A DNA stretch of 64,000 bases from JACCZR01 sp035296565 (GTDB taxonomy: Bacteria; Actinomycetota; Thermoleophilia; Solirubrobacterales; Thermoleophilaceae): positions 96,225-160,224 of the forward strand of contig DATHAQ010000037.1 of the NCBI GenBank assembly GCA_035296565.1, read 5' to 3'. Below the pieces are notes generated by a model. That model was not told the DNA's origin. It ran no database searches and worked only from the letters and a program-made list of their open reading frames with translations. Of this stretch, positions 9,925 to 17,406 are shown piece after piece; the first letter of the stretch is position 1; each line of letters opens with the position of its first letter. The position numbers and the translations under genes are program-made.

Positions 9925-10412
9925 CGGTTGCCCAGGCGCTCCAGCACCGCGTCGAGCTTCTCGTAGCCCTCGACGATGCCCTTCTCCATGCCGGACTGAA
10001 GCGCAGCGTCGCGGTCCTCCTTGTTGGCGTAGGTCGAGGTGGCCACCAGCCGCGTGCGGCCGCCCTCGATCTCCTGGAGCTCGAGCCGGTCGACCGCGAC
10101 GTGGCCCGCCGCGCCGCTGAACTCGAACGTGGACTCGAGCACCGAGGGCGGGGAGACCTCGCGGTACTCGCCCCAGAACTCGATCTGGCCGTCTCCCATC
10201 GGCGTGGTCCAACGGTAGGAGCCGCCCACCCGCAGGTCGAGCTGCTTGACCTTCAGCTCGGTCCCGTGCGGGCCCAGCCACTGCGACAGCAGCTCGGGCT
10301 CGGTGTAGGCCTCCCAGACCAGCTCGCGCGGCGCGTCGAAGTCCCGCTCCAGGCGGATGACGGTGTCGCTCGGCGTGGTGATCGACGTGGTGTTCTGCAC
10401 TCCGTTGGTCAT
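9921..10412 (-). CDS. SRPBCC (AHSA1-like) domain protein
   Basis: 163 residues from ATG 10412. The pattern VIRLERDFDAPRELVWEAYT, LLSQWLGPHG, RVGGSYRWTTPMGDG and FWGEYREV is typical of activator-of-Hsp90-like START/Bet v1 folds, which have a hydrophobic ligand cavity. The start is set by overlap with the stop of the upstream ArsR gene (ATGA) and by AGAGGA upstream. ArsR-SRPBCC pairs of this type are common in actinobacteria. The ligand and function are unknown; expression is probably controlled by the ArsR partner through the operator at 10737-10752. Confidence 0.88.
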   Translation of the reverse strand: MTNGVQNTTSITTPSDTVIRLERDFDAPRELVWEAYTEPELLSQWLGPHGTELKVKQLDLRVGGSYRWTTPMGDGQIEFWGEYREVSPPSVLESTFEFSGAAGHVAVDRLELQEIEGGRTRLVATSTYANKEDRDAALQSGMEKGIVEGYEKLDAVLERLGNR

Positions 10413-10744
10413 GGCTGTCCTCTCTTTCGTCGCTCGAGGATCGCGTCCAGCCGATCGAAGCGCTCGTCCCAACTGCGGCGATAGCCGTCGATCCACTGGC
10501 TCGCATCGTCGAGCTGTCTCGGGCCGAGCCGGCAGTGCCGGGTCCGGCCCCTCTTTTCGGTGGTCACCAGCTCAGCCTCCTCGAGGATCCGCACGTGCTT
10601 CTTGAGCCCGGTCAGCGACATGCCGGCGGGCTCTGCCAGCTCGCTGATCGTGGCGCTGCCCTGCCCGAGCCGCTCGAGGATCGCCCGGCGGGTCGGGTCG
10701 GACAGCGCCGAGAAAGTGCTGTCCAGCGAGGAATACTGAACCAT
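10409..10744 (-). CDS. ArsR-family winged-helix transcriptional regulator
   Basis: 111 residues. FSALSDPTRRAILERLGQG and ISELAEPAGMSLTGLKKHVRILEEAELVTTEKRGRTRHC form the ArsR/SmtB winged helix-turn-helix. No metal-binding cysteine box (ELCVCD) is present, so it is not a classical metal sensor. The C-terminal helix (WIDGYRRSWDERFDRLDAIL) matches the subgroup paired with SRPBCC proteins. The ATG at 10744 sits inside a perfect 16-bp palindrome, consistent with autoregulation. The following SRPBCC gene overlaps by ATGA. Confidence 0.92.
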   Translation of the reverse strand: MVQYSSLDSTFSALSDPTRRAILERLGQGSATISELAEPAGMSLTGLKKHVRILEEAELVTTEKRGRTRHCRLGPRQLDDASQWIDGYRRSWDERFDRLDAILERRKRGQP

Positions 10745-10752
10745 ATGGTTCA
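10737..10752. promoter_or_regulatory. Palindromic operator over the ArsR start codon
   Basis: TGAACCATATGGTTCA is a perfect 16-bp inverted repeat that includes the ATG of the arsR-type gene (10742-10744 on the minus strand). It lies about 30 bases from the start of the divergent ltrA gene. ArsR-family dimers bind imperfect or perfect inverted repeats of this size near their own promoters, so this is the likely autoregulatory site, and it could also affect ltrA. Binding is inferred, not shown. Confidence 0.6.
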
Positions 10753-10780
10753 CTGTAGCACGCTCTAGCTTCGACGCAAA

Positions 10781-11884
10781 GTGAGCGCCGTCAAAGAGCG
10801 ATCCGAGAAGAGCGTCGAGCCGCTCGAGCTGTTCTTCGACCTGGTCTTCGTCTTCGCGCTGACGCAGGTGACGGCCCGCCTGTCCGACGACCTCTCGTGG
10901 GGCGGTCTGCTGCGCGGCCTGCTGGTGCTCGCCGCGATCTGGTGGGCTTGGGCGGCCTACGCCTGGTTGACCAACGAGGTGGACACCCGCAGGCGCAGCG
11001 TGCGCCTGGTCATCTTCGCCTCGATGGCGTCGATGCTGCTGGCCTCGCTGGCTATCCCCGGCGCCTTCGAGGGGGACGCGCTGCTCTTCGCCCTGGCCTA
11101 TCTGGGCGTGCGGCTGGCGCACATCGGCCTGTTCGCGGCGGCCAGCGATGACGTCAACGTCCAGCAGGCGGCGCGGGCGCTGGCCGGCACGGCGGTCACC
11201 GCGCCGCTGCTTCTCATCCTGGCCAGCGCCTTCGAGGGCGCGGCGCAGGAGCTGATCTGGATCGTCGCGCTGACCATCGACTACCTCGGCGGCGCCCTGC
11301 GGGGCATCGAGCGCTGGCGCCTGTCGCCAGGCCACTTCGCCGAGCGCCACGGCCTGATCGTGATCATCGCGCTGGGCGAGTCGATCGTGGCGATCGGGGT
11401 GGGGGCCGAGGACGTCGAGCTCGACGCGGGCGCGCTGGTCGCCGCGACTCTGGGGATCATGCTGTCCGCCGCGCTCTGGTGGACCTACTTCGACGGCGCG
11501 CTCGAGCAGGTGGAGAGCCGCCTCTCCGCACTGAGCGGTCGCTTGCGCAACACCACCGCGCGCGACTCCTTCAGCTTCCTGCACCTGCCGCTGGTGGCCG
11601 GGATCGTTCTGCTCGCGCTGGGGGTCAAGAAGACCCTGCAGGACGTCGACGAGCCGCTGAAGGCGGTGGCGGCCTTCGGCCTCTGCGGAGGCGTGGCCCT
11701 CTACTTCGCGGCCGACGTCGCGTTCCGCCGCCGCTGCCTGAGGCTGTTCGACGGCCAGCGCCTGTCGGCAGCGGCCGCCTCGTTGCTGGTGCTGCCCGTT
11801 GCGCTCGCTGCACCGGCGCTCGTCGCGCTGGCCTGCATGAGCGCAGTCGCGGCGGCGCTGGTGGCCTACGAGGCCTTCGTCTAG
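10781..11884 (+). CDS. Low temperature requirement protein A (LtrA) family membrane protein
   Basis: 367 residues with ten or so hydrophobic segments. The family signature is VEPLELFFDLVFVFALTQVT near the N-terminus and HFAERHGLIVIIALGESIVA in the middle. LtrA proteins are integral membrane proteins named for a Listeria cold-growth phenotype; transport or signalling substrate is unknown. The GTG start at 10781 has little upstream ribosome site. The gene is divergent from the ArsR gene across a 36-base spacer that contains the palindrome's edge, so shared regulation is possible. Confidence 0.88.
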   Translation: MSAVKERSEKSVEPLELFFDLVFVFALTQVTARLSDDLSWGGLLRGLLVLAAIWWAWAAYAWLTNEVDTRRRSVRLVIFASMASMLLASLAIPGAFEGDALLFALAYLGVRLAHIGLFAAASDDVNVQQAARALAGTAVTAPLLLILASAFEGAAQELIWIVALTIDYLGGALRGIERWRLSPGHFAERHGLIVIIALGESIVAIGVGAEDVELDAGALVAATLGIMLSAALWWTYFDGALEQVESRLSALSGRLRNTTARDSFSFLHLPLVAGIVLLALGVKKTLQDVDEPLKAVAAFGLCGGVALYFAADVAFRRRCLRLFDGQRLSAAAASLLVLPVALAAPALVALACMSAVAAALVAYEAFV

Positions 11885-11888
11885 GCCC

Positions 11889-11987
11889 TCAGAACAGGAA
11901 GATCAGGGCGAGAATCAGCAGCGTCAGCCCCAGCGACAGGAGGGCCGAGCCGAGGCAGCCGAGGCGATCGGAGAAGAAGACGATCAC
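11889..11987 (-). CDS. Small single-span membrane protein (32 aa)
   Basis: GTG at 11985-11987 opens a 32-codon frame starting VIVFFSDRLGCLGS and continuing as an unbroken Leu/Ile-rich helix to the stop at 11889-11891. A short FFSxRLGC head followed by one hydrophobic span resembles small membrane proteins scattered through actinobacterial genomes. No clear ribosome site is seen; a leaderless message is possible. It occupies most of the otherwise empty space between ltrA and the sigma factor gene and was found only by direct reading. The function is unknown. Confidence 0.45.
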   Translation of the reverse strand: MIVFFSDRLGCLGSALLSLGLTLLILALIFLF

Positions 11988-12026
11988 GGCGGGCGGCTGC
12001 CCGGCATCCCGGCCCGCAAACGTCGC

Positions 12027-13262
12027 TCAGAAGCCCCCGCGCTGAGCGCCGAGCTCGGCCAGACGGCCCTCCAGGAAGGTCCGCTCGGCGGGCTGCCCGG
12101 CCAGCTCGAGGGCGCGGCGGTAGGCCGCGGTGGCCTCCTCGGAGCGGCCCAGGCGCCGCAGCAGGTCCGCCCGGGCGGAATGCAGGACGTGATAGCCCTC
12201 GAGCCCCTCGATCGCGTCGATCAGCTCAAGCCCGGCCTCGGGGCCCTCGGCCATTGCGACGGCCGCGGCGCGGTTGAGCTCGACCACCGGACCCGGCGCC
12301 ACCTGGACCAGGAGCCCGTACAGCGCCGCGATCCGCCGCCAGTCGGTCTCCTGCGGCAGCCGGGCCAGCGCGTGTTGTGCCGCGATGGCGGCCTGCAGGG
12401 CGTAGGGGCCGGGCGGCAGCGGCCGCGCCAGCTCGATCCCCTCCTCGATTTCGGCGCGGTCCCACAGCGAGCGGTCCTGGTCGTCCAGCAGCACCACATC
12501 CCCGCCTGGTCCCGTGCGCGCCGCCTTGCGCGAGTCGTGCAGGAGCATCAGCGCCAGCAGGCCCGCGACCTCGGGCTCGTCGGGCATCAGCGCCCGCAGC
12601 ACCCGCGCGAGCCGGATGGCCTCGGCGCACAGCTCGCGGCGCACGAGGGCTTCGGCCGAGGTCGCCGCGTAGCCCTCGGTGAAGACGAGGTACAGCGCGG
12701 CGAGCACGCCGGGCAGCCGGGAGGGCAGCTCGTGGTCGGGCGGGACGACGTACGGGATGCGGGCGTCGCGAATCTTGTTCTTGGCCCGGCTCAGGCGGCG
12801 CTGCATCGTCCCCTCGCCGACCAGGAACGCGCGGGCGATCTCGTTCGTCTGCAGCCCGCCGAGCGTGCGCAGGGTCAGCGCGACCCGCGCCTCGGGGGCG
12901 AGCGCGGGGTGGCAGCAGGTGAAGATCAGCCGCAGGCGGTCGTCGGGAATGGAGCTGTCGGGTGGGAGCATGTCGTCCTCGTGGGCTTGGGGGACCAGCG
13001 CCTCGAGCTCGCGCACCTTGTCCTCGAGCCGGCTGGCTCGCCGGATGCGGTCGAGGGCCTTGTTGCGCGCGACCGTGGTGATCCACGCGCCCGGGTTGTC
13101 CGGCAGGCCCTGCGCGGGCCAGACCTCCAGCGCGCGCACAAACGCGTCCTGGACCGCCTCCTCGGCGAGGTCGAAGTCGCCGAGCACGCGGATGAGGGCC
13201 GCGACCGCCCGCCCCGACTCCTGGCGGAACAGGCGGTCGACGGCCTCCGGGGAGGCGCCTAC
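12027..13262 (-). CDS. ECF42-type RNA polymerase sigma factor with C-terminal TPR-like extension (start unresolved)
   Basis: Sigma region 2 (RVLGDFDLAEEAVQDAFVRA, then AWITTVARNKALDRIRR) and region 4 (LTLRTLGGLQTNEIARAF, then GTMQRRLSRAKNKIRDA) are followed by a ~200-residue alpha-helical extension ending LELAGQPAERTFLEGRLAEL. This is the ECF42 architecture, known to be linked to DGPF/YCII proteins, as here. Homology begins at SPEAVDRLFRQESGRAVA, right at the DGPF stop, yet no ATG, GTG or TTG occurs in this frame there or for about 40 codons upstream. The first canonical start is GTG 13187, inside region 2. The coordinate given marks the start of recognisable homology. Confidence 0.85.
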   Translation of the reverse strand, partial: VGASPEAVDRLFRQESGRAVAALIRVLGDFDLAEEAVQDAFVRALEVWPAQGLPDNPGAWITTVARNKALDRIRRASRLEDKVRELEALVPQAHEDDMLPPDSSIPDDRLRLIFTCCHPALAPEARVALTLRTLGGLQTNEIARAFLVGEGTMQRRLSRAKNKIRDARIPYVVPPDHELPSRLPGVLAALYLVFTEGYAATSAEALVRRELCAEAIRLARVLRALMPDEPEVAGLLALMLLHDSRKAARTGPGGDVVLLDDQDRSLWDRAEIEEGIELARPLPPGPYALQAAIAAQHALARLPQETDWRRIAALYGLLVQVAPGPVVELNRAAAVAMAEGPEAGLELIDAIEGLEGYHVLHSARADLLRRLGRSEEATAAYRRALELAGQPAERTFLEGRLAELGAQRGGF

Positions 13263-13651
13263 TGCGCGGCCCCCGCGTTGCTGTGCTCGCTCGAGCCGGC
13301 CTGCTCGTAGTCCATGACCGGCCGCACCTCGACCTTGCCGCCGGGCATCGGGATCTTGCGCGCCCAGGCCAGAGCCTCGTCGAGATCGGCGCAGTCGAGC
13401 AGGTAGAAGCCTCCGAGCTGCTCGCGGGTCTCGGCGAAGGGGCCGTCGGTGACGATGTGGTCGCCGCTGGGCTCCAGCGCGACCGTCGTGGCCGTCGCGC
13501 TGGGCTGCAGGCCCTCGCCGCCCTCGAACGCCCCGGCGTCCCTGACCTCCTGGGTGTAGTCGTCCCATGCCTGCATCGCCTGCTGGGCCTGCTCGGGCGA
13601 TCTGTTGCTCATCTGGGACTCGTCTCCGTACAGCGTGAGCAGGTACTTCAT
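13259..13651 (-). CDS. DGPF/YCII domain protein, partner of ECF42 sigma factor
   Basis: 130 residues. MKYLLTLYGDE, then IVTDGPFAETREQLGGFYLLDC and ALAWARKIPMPGGKVEVRPV, define the DGPF (YCII-related) family, in which the DGPF residues give the name. These proteins occur next to ECF42 sigma factors, and the sigma extension rather than DGPF is thought to be needed for activity; the exact role is unclear. The ATG at 13651 has GGAGG upstream. The C-terminal EHSNAGAAQ ends in TAG just where sigma homology begins in the -1 frame. Confidence 0.9.
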   Translation of the reverse strand: MKYLLTLYGDESQMSNRSPEQAQQAMQAWDDYTQEVRDAGAFEGGEGLQPSATATTVALEPSGDHIVTDGPFAETREQLGGFYLLDCADLDEALAWARKIPMPGGKVEVRPVMDYEQAGSSEHSNAGAAQ

Positions 13652-13969
13652 GGTTGAACCTCCGGTCGTCGATGCGGCGCTGTTCGCCGCGGTCACTATC
13701 ACGACGAACGGGGAGTGGGCAAACGGACAGCCAGGCGCCGATGAGGATCAACGCGGCCGTCGCGAACGCCAGGCCCATGGTGGCGACCCCTTATGACACG
13801 GCGGCGCACGCTAGGTGTGGGCAGACCGCAGGCGACGAGGCCGGCCGTGCGCGAGGGGTGCTCTGCGGAAGTCGTCAGCCGCCTGAGGTTCTCGTGTGCC
13901 CGCGTGCCGCCGCCGCTCGCCCGGCGGTGGTCGAAGCGATCCGTCCTGGGGGCCGCGTACGTTCGCCAC
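13652..13969. other. Intergenic region upstream of the DGPF-sigma operon
   Basis: About 318 bases between the DGPF start and the small winged-helix gene. The minus strand contains a short hydrophobic reading (MGLAFATAALILIGAWLS from 13778) which stays open into the DGPF gene in another frame and has no stop of its own, so it is not called. No convincing ECF promoter could be fixed by eye. Confidence 0.3.
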
Positions 13970-14221
13970 GTGGCATGCACCCGTCGTCAGGTCCTAGAGA
14001 GCCTGGACAACGACGCCTGCACCCTCGCCGAGGTTGCTTCGGCGCTGGGTATGAGCCTGCGAGAGGCTGAGCAAGGCGTGACCGACTGCATTCTGCGGGG
14101 CTGGGCCGTCCGCTCGGAGTACGCGGCCGACCCTCGCATTCCCGCTGGATGGGCGCCCTACGTGATGCTCACCGGCGAGGGCGAGGAGGCACTGGCGGAC
14201 ATGCGGGGGGCCAACGCCTAG
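13970..14221 (+). CDS. Small winged-helix-like protein of unknown function
   Basis: From GTG 13970 the frame gives 83 residues: CTRRQVLESLDNDACTLAEV, then ASALGMSLREAEQGVTDCIL and a wing-like RSEYAADPRIPAGWAPYVML. The arrangement of a helix-turn-helix plus a C-terminal LTGEGEEAL resembles MarR- or PadR-type DNA-binding folds, where a two-stranded wing is followed by Lxxxx(G)xxAL. The frame is open further upstream (ATG 13793) but that part is arginine-rich and looks non-coding. It converges on the SnoaL-like gene with a two-base gap. No target is suggested by context. Confidence 0.5.
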   Translation: MACTRRQVLESLDNDACTLAEVASALGMSLREAEQGVTDCILRGWAVRSEYAADPRIPAGWAPYVMLTGEGEEALADMRGANA

Positions 14222-14223
14222 CG

Positions 14224-14604
14224 TCAGCGCAGCTGCTCGGGCAGCGGGTCGGCGGCCAGCGCTTCGCCCATCAGCTCGACCGCGGCCATCAGCACGTCGA
14301 GCGGGCGCAGCATCAGAGTCAAATCGGAGAGCGCCCCGTCGGCGTCGACCTCCTCGCGGACGAGCGCGTCGGCCTTGCGGCCCCCGACGCTGACCTTGGC
14401 CAGCGTGACCGTCACCCCAGGGGCGTCGAAGGTCTCCTCGGCCTCGATCGTGTCCAGCACGTCGCCGATGGTGCGCAGCAGGTGCACGACGTTCGCCCTG
14501 CCGCTGTAGTCGGTCACCGGGCTGTGGAAGGCGACGTCGTCGGCGGTGAGCCGGTTGAGCGCGTCCGCGTCGCCGGTCCGCAGCGCCGCCAGCAGCCCGC
14601 TCAT
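14224..14604 (-). CDS. SnoaL/NTF2-like domain protein
   Basis: 126 residues: LLAALRTGDADALNRLTADDVAFHSPVTDY is the usual opening of NTF2-like (SnoaL) small alpha+beta barrel proteins, followed by the sheet strands TVTLAKVSVGG and ALSDLTLMLRPLDVLMAAVELMG. Such proteins act as hydrolases, isomerases or binding proteins, and no specific activity is predictable. The ATG at 14604 overlaps the TGA of the alpha/beta hydrolase (ATGA), so it is the last gene of a five-gene lipid operon read leftwards from 18705. Confidence 0.8.
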   Translation of the reverse strand: MSGLLAALRTGDADALNRLTADDVAFHSPVTDYSGRANVVHLLRTIGDVLDTIEAEETFDAPGVTVTLAKVSVGGRKADALVREEVDADGALSDLTLMLRPLDVLMAAVELMGEALAADPLPEQLR

Positions 14605-15563
14605 CCGGTCGGCTGCAGCAGCATCTCGCGGATCTTCTCCTCGGTCAGTTCGGCGGGCTCGGTCTCCGCGATGAAATCGCTCAGGAGGCTGACGAAGCGC
14701 TCGCAGTCGTCGTTGTGGGAGAAGTGGCCGGCGCCGGGCAGGAGCTCGAAGCGGCTGTGCGGCATCAACGCGTGCGCCTCGCGGCCGTGCTTGACGGGAA
14801 TCAGCCGGTCCTTCTCCCCCCAGATGAGCATGGTCGGGACGTCCCGGGAGAGGTAGAGGCGGTCGCGGGCGTCGACCCGCTGGCCCTTGGGGTCGATCAC
14901 CGAGCGGGCGGTGTGGACGAAGGCGCGGCGCTTGTCGGCGTCCCCGAGCGACTCCATGCCCTCGGCCAGGCCCCTCATGTTGGCGCTGGGCTTGACGCCC
15001 AGCTTGCCGAGCACCGAGCCGACGGCGCGGCCGGTGAAGCGCGCCGGCGGGCTGAAGAGGACGGGAATGACGTACTCGGCCCCGGGGAGGGTCGCCGCCC
15101 TGAGGAAGAGCGCCACCTCGTTCCCCAGCCCGCCGCTGTCGACGAGCACGAGGCGACCGAGGCGGTCGGGGAACTGGTAGGCGAACTGCATGGCCACTCC
15201 GCCGCCGAGCGAGTGGCCGACCACCGTTACGCGGCCGAAGCCGAGGATCGCCAGCAGGTCCCTGAGCCCGCTGGCGTAGCCGCCGAGCGAGTAGTCGCCG
15301 CGGGGCTTTGCGGAGTGGCCGTGGCCCAGCAGGTCCGGAGCGATCACCTCGTGGCTCCTTGCGAGGGCCGGCATGACCTCGCGCCAGGTCCGGGCGCTGG
15401 AGGTGATTCCGTGGATGAGCAGGATCGGCGGCCCCTCGCCGCCGCGGTAGTAGCTCACGGGCTTGCCGTGGATCTCGACGGTCTCGCGCTTCACGGGCCC
15501 GGAGTCTGCCGATCCCGGCGCCGGCCGGTCTCGCTCGGTCCGAATCGCCTTCGGCGCGCTCAC
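14601..15563 (-). CDS. Alpha/beta fold hydrolase
   Basis: 320 residues. The oxyanion loop LLIHGITSSARTW, nucleophile elbow VVGHSLGGGVAMQ, acid region MLIWGEKDRLIPVKHG and catalytic His GAGHFSHNDD are all present, so a Ser-Asp-His triad is complete. The fold matches monoacylglycerol-lipase or haloalkane-like esterases. The GTG start at 15563 overlaps the acyltransferase stop (GTGA) and adds a short Arg-rich N-terminus. Position after a patatin and a PlsC-like acyltransferase suggests acyl-ester hydrolysis or remodelling of membrane or storage lipids, by inference. Confidence 0.9.
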   Translation of the reverse strand: MSAPKAIRTERDRPAPGSADSGPVKRETVEIHGKPVSYYRGGEGPPILLIHGITSSARTWREVMPALARSHEVIAPDLLGHGHSAKPRGDYSLGGYASGLRDLLAILGFGRVTVVGHSLGGGVAMQFAYQFPDRLGRLVLVDSGGLGNEVALFLRAATLPGAEYVIPVLFSPPARFTGRAVGSVLGKLGVKPSANMRGLAEGMESLGDADKRRAFVHTARSVIDPKGQRVDARDRLYLSRDVPTMLIWGEKDRLIPVKHGREAHALMPHSRFELLPGAGHFSHNDDCERFVSLLSDFIAETEPAELTEEKIREMLLQPTG

Positions 15564-16567
15564 CGGGGCTTGTCCTGTCGTTCGTGCACCCAGCTGTCGA
15601 GCGTACGCCACCAACTGAACAGCCAGTCGATCTGATCCTCCCGGCCCTCGGGCACCGCACTCGCGGGCTCGTGCCAGAGGCGGACCTCGATGGTCTGAGG
15701 CTGGGGCAGCAGCTCCCAGACCTCCCTCAGGCCGGTGGGGAAGCCGTCGTGGGCCATGATCACCACGTCGCAGTGGGGCGCGGCCTCGATGGCGGCGAGC
15801 GTGCCGCCGGGGCGAGGAGCGCTGACGTGGGTCATCTCCTTGGCCGCGGCGGCCTGCTTGTGCCAGCCGCCCTGCTCCAGGCGCTCGATGCCCCTGCGCC
15901 GCGTCTCCTGCGAGAAGTTCCGGCCCTCGGGGAAGATGACCAGCGCTCCGCTGTTCTCGAGCTCCTCGGCCATGGCGGCGATCTCCACCTCGGTGTCCCC
16001 GCCCCGCGGGTCCACGAAGCGGTTGGGGAGGCGCTCGCCCAGCGCGTCGATCATCGAGTCGAGCCTGAAGCGCTCGTGCATGACCACGCGCGGGCCGCGG
16101 TCGTGTCGGGTCAGCAGTTCGTGGAGGACGAACAGCGTCTCGCCCTCGCCGGCGTGGCGGCTGAGGAGGACGACGGGCCCGCGCTTGCCGCTGAGCAGGT
16201 CGTGCGTGGCCTCGGACTCCTCGAAGACCACAACGACCTTGGCCATCCGCGTGGCTACCCGGTAGATGCCGCCGACGAACCAGCGCATCAGCGCGTAGTG
16301 GGCGCGGACCATGGGCTCGCTCCTGAGCTTCCAGCCGAAGCCGCTGGCGATCCAGAGGCCGAAGACGGCCAGGGTGGCGCCGAGGTGGTAGGCCACGCAG
16401 GCCTCGGCGATGGCCAGCAGCCGCAGCGGCCGCAGCCCGCCGGTGAAGGGCGAGGCGATGAGCGCCACCAGCGCGAGCAGCGGCGACAGGATCAGCAGAA
16501 CGAGCTCCACCGTCACCACCAGGGGGGCGAGGATCAGCCGCCTGACGATCTTGGGCGGTACCGGCAT
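15560..16567 (-). CDS. PlsC-like 1-acylglycerol-3-phosphate acyltransferase
   Basis: 335 residues with two N-terminal hydrophobic spans (LILAPLVVTVELVLLIL and a second near residue 60). The acyltransferase block I reads SRHAGEGETLF, an H-x4-E form of the usual NHxxxxD, and block III reads FPEGRNFSQETRRRG in place of FPEGTRS. These are recognisable but atypical, so the acceptor may not be lysophosphatidic acid. The ATG overlaps the patatin stop by one base (TGATG), and the downstream hydrolase overlaps its own stop. It probably works at the inner membrane face. Confidence 0.85.
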   Translation of the reverse strand: MPVPPKIVRRLILAPLVVTVELVLLILSPLLALVALIASPFTGGLRPLRLLAIAEACVAYHLGATLAVFGLWIASGFGWKLRSEPMVRAHYALMRWFVGGIYRVATRMAKVVVVFEESEATHDLLSGKRGPVVLLSRHAGEGETLFVLHELLTRHDRGPRVVMHERFRLDSMIDALGERLPNRFVDPRGGDTEVEIAAMAEELENSGALVIFPEGRNFSQETRRRGIERLEQGGWHKQAAAAKEMTHVSAPRPGGTLAAIEAAPHCDVVIMAHDGFPTGLREVWELLPQPQTIEVRLWHEPASAVPEGREDQIDWLFSWWRTLDSWVHERQDKPR

Positions 16568-17403
16568 CAGCCCCGCTTGGCCAGGTACTCCTTCGACGCC
16601 TCGTAGGCACGTCCGATGTGGCCCGCGATGCGGCTCGTGTCGCGGTACTTGAACTGGGAGAGGTCCGTGAACCGCGGTGCCTCCTCCTGGCCGGTGGGCA
16701 TCACGTGCGCCTGGACGTCGCCGGGCAGAGCGGCCATGTCGCCGAAGAAACGGTGCCTTCGCGCGATCTCGAAGGCGACCAGCCCCACCTCCCAGGGCCA
16801 GCGCGGCGGCTCGAGCCCGCGCTCGATGCGCCCGACGTGGAGCACGTAGATCTCCGTGGCGCCCAGCGCGACCGCCCGTCCGACCGGGATCGAGTTGACC
16901 ACCCCGCCGTCGAGGAAATGCTCGTCGCCGATGCGGTAGGGCGGAAGGACGCCGGGAACGCTGCAGGACGCCAGTACGGCGTCGATCAGCGGCCCCTCGG
17001 TGAACCAACGCTCGGAGGCGGTCTCGATGCAGGCGGCGACGCACTGGAAGGGCGTCGGCAGCTCCTCGATGCGATCCACGGTGGCCTGGCGCTCCATCAG
17101 CCGCTTCAGCGGGCCGATGCCGTGCAGGTGGGTGCGGGTCCTTGCGAGCGTGGCGAGCCGGCCGACGACCGAGCCGTCGAAGGCGTCGGAGGACTCGATC
17201 TGCGTCCAGGTGCCGGCGAGCCGCTCGATGCCCTCGGGGGTCGGATCGGCGGCCACCGCCGCGCCGTTGATCGCGCCGATCGAGGTGCCGACCACCAGGT
17301 CCGGCTCGACGCCGGCCTCGAGCAGGGCCTGCAGCATGCCGACCTCGTGCGCGCCCAGCTGGCCGCCGCCACCGAGGACGAATGCGATCTTCGAGCCCTC
17401 CAT
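16567..17403 (-). CDS. Patatin-like phospholipase
   Basis: 278 residues with the three patatin elements: the glycine-rich oxyanion loop AFVLGGGGQLGAHEVGML, the nucleophile motif VVGTSIGAINGAAVA (G-T-S-I-G), and the catalytic Asp in FLDGGVVNSIPVG. These form a Ser-Asp dyad acyl hydrolase releasing fatty acids from phospholipids. No signal peptide is present, so action is on the cytoplasmic side. It sits between a CoA-transferase (gap of 3 bases) and the PlsC-like acyltransferase (one-base overlap), which together could exchange acyl chains. Confidence 0.93.
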   Translation of the reverse strand: MEGSKIAFVLGGGGQLGAHEVGMLQALLEAGVEPDLVVGTSIGAINGAAVAADPTPEGIERLAGTWTQIESSDAFDGSVVGRLATLARTRTHLHGIGPLKRLMERQATVDRIEELPTPFQCVAACIETASERWFTEGPLIDAVLASCSVPGVLPPYRIGDEHFLDGGVVNSIPVGRAVALGATEIYVLHVGRIERGLEPPRWPWEVGLVAFEIARRHRFFGDMAALPGDVQAHVMPTGQEEAPRFTDLSQFKYRDTSRIAGHIGRAYEASKEYLAKRG

Positions 17404-17406
17404 CTC

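Noticed and set aside
12180..13310. 376-residue plus-strand frame opposite the sigma factor
   Set aside because: Antisense shadow; the minus strand has full sigma region 2 and 4 homology.
13699..13980. 93-residue minus-strand frame in the DGPF upstream gap
   Set aside because: Arg/Pro-rich with no motif, overlaps the small winged-helix gene start, and has no ribosome site.
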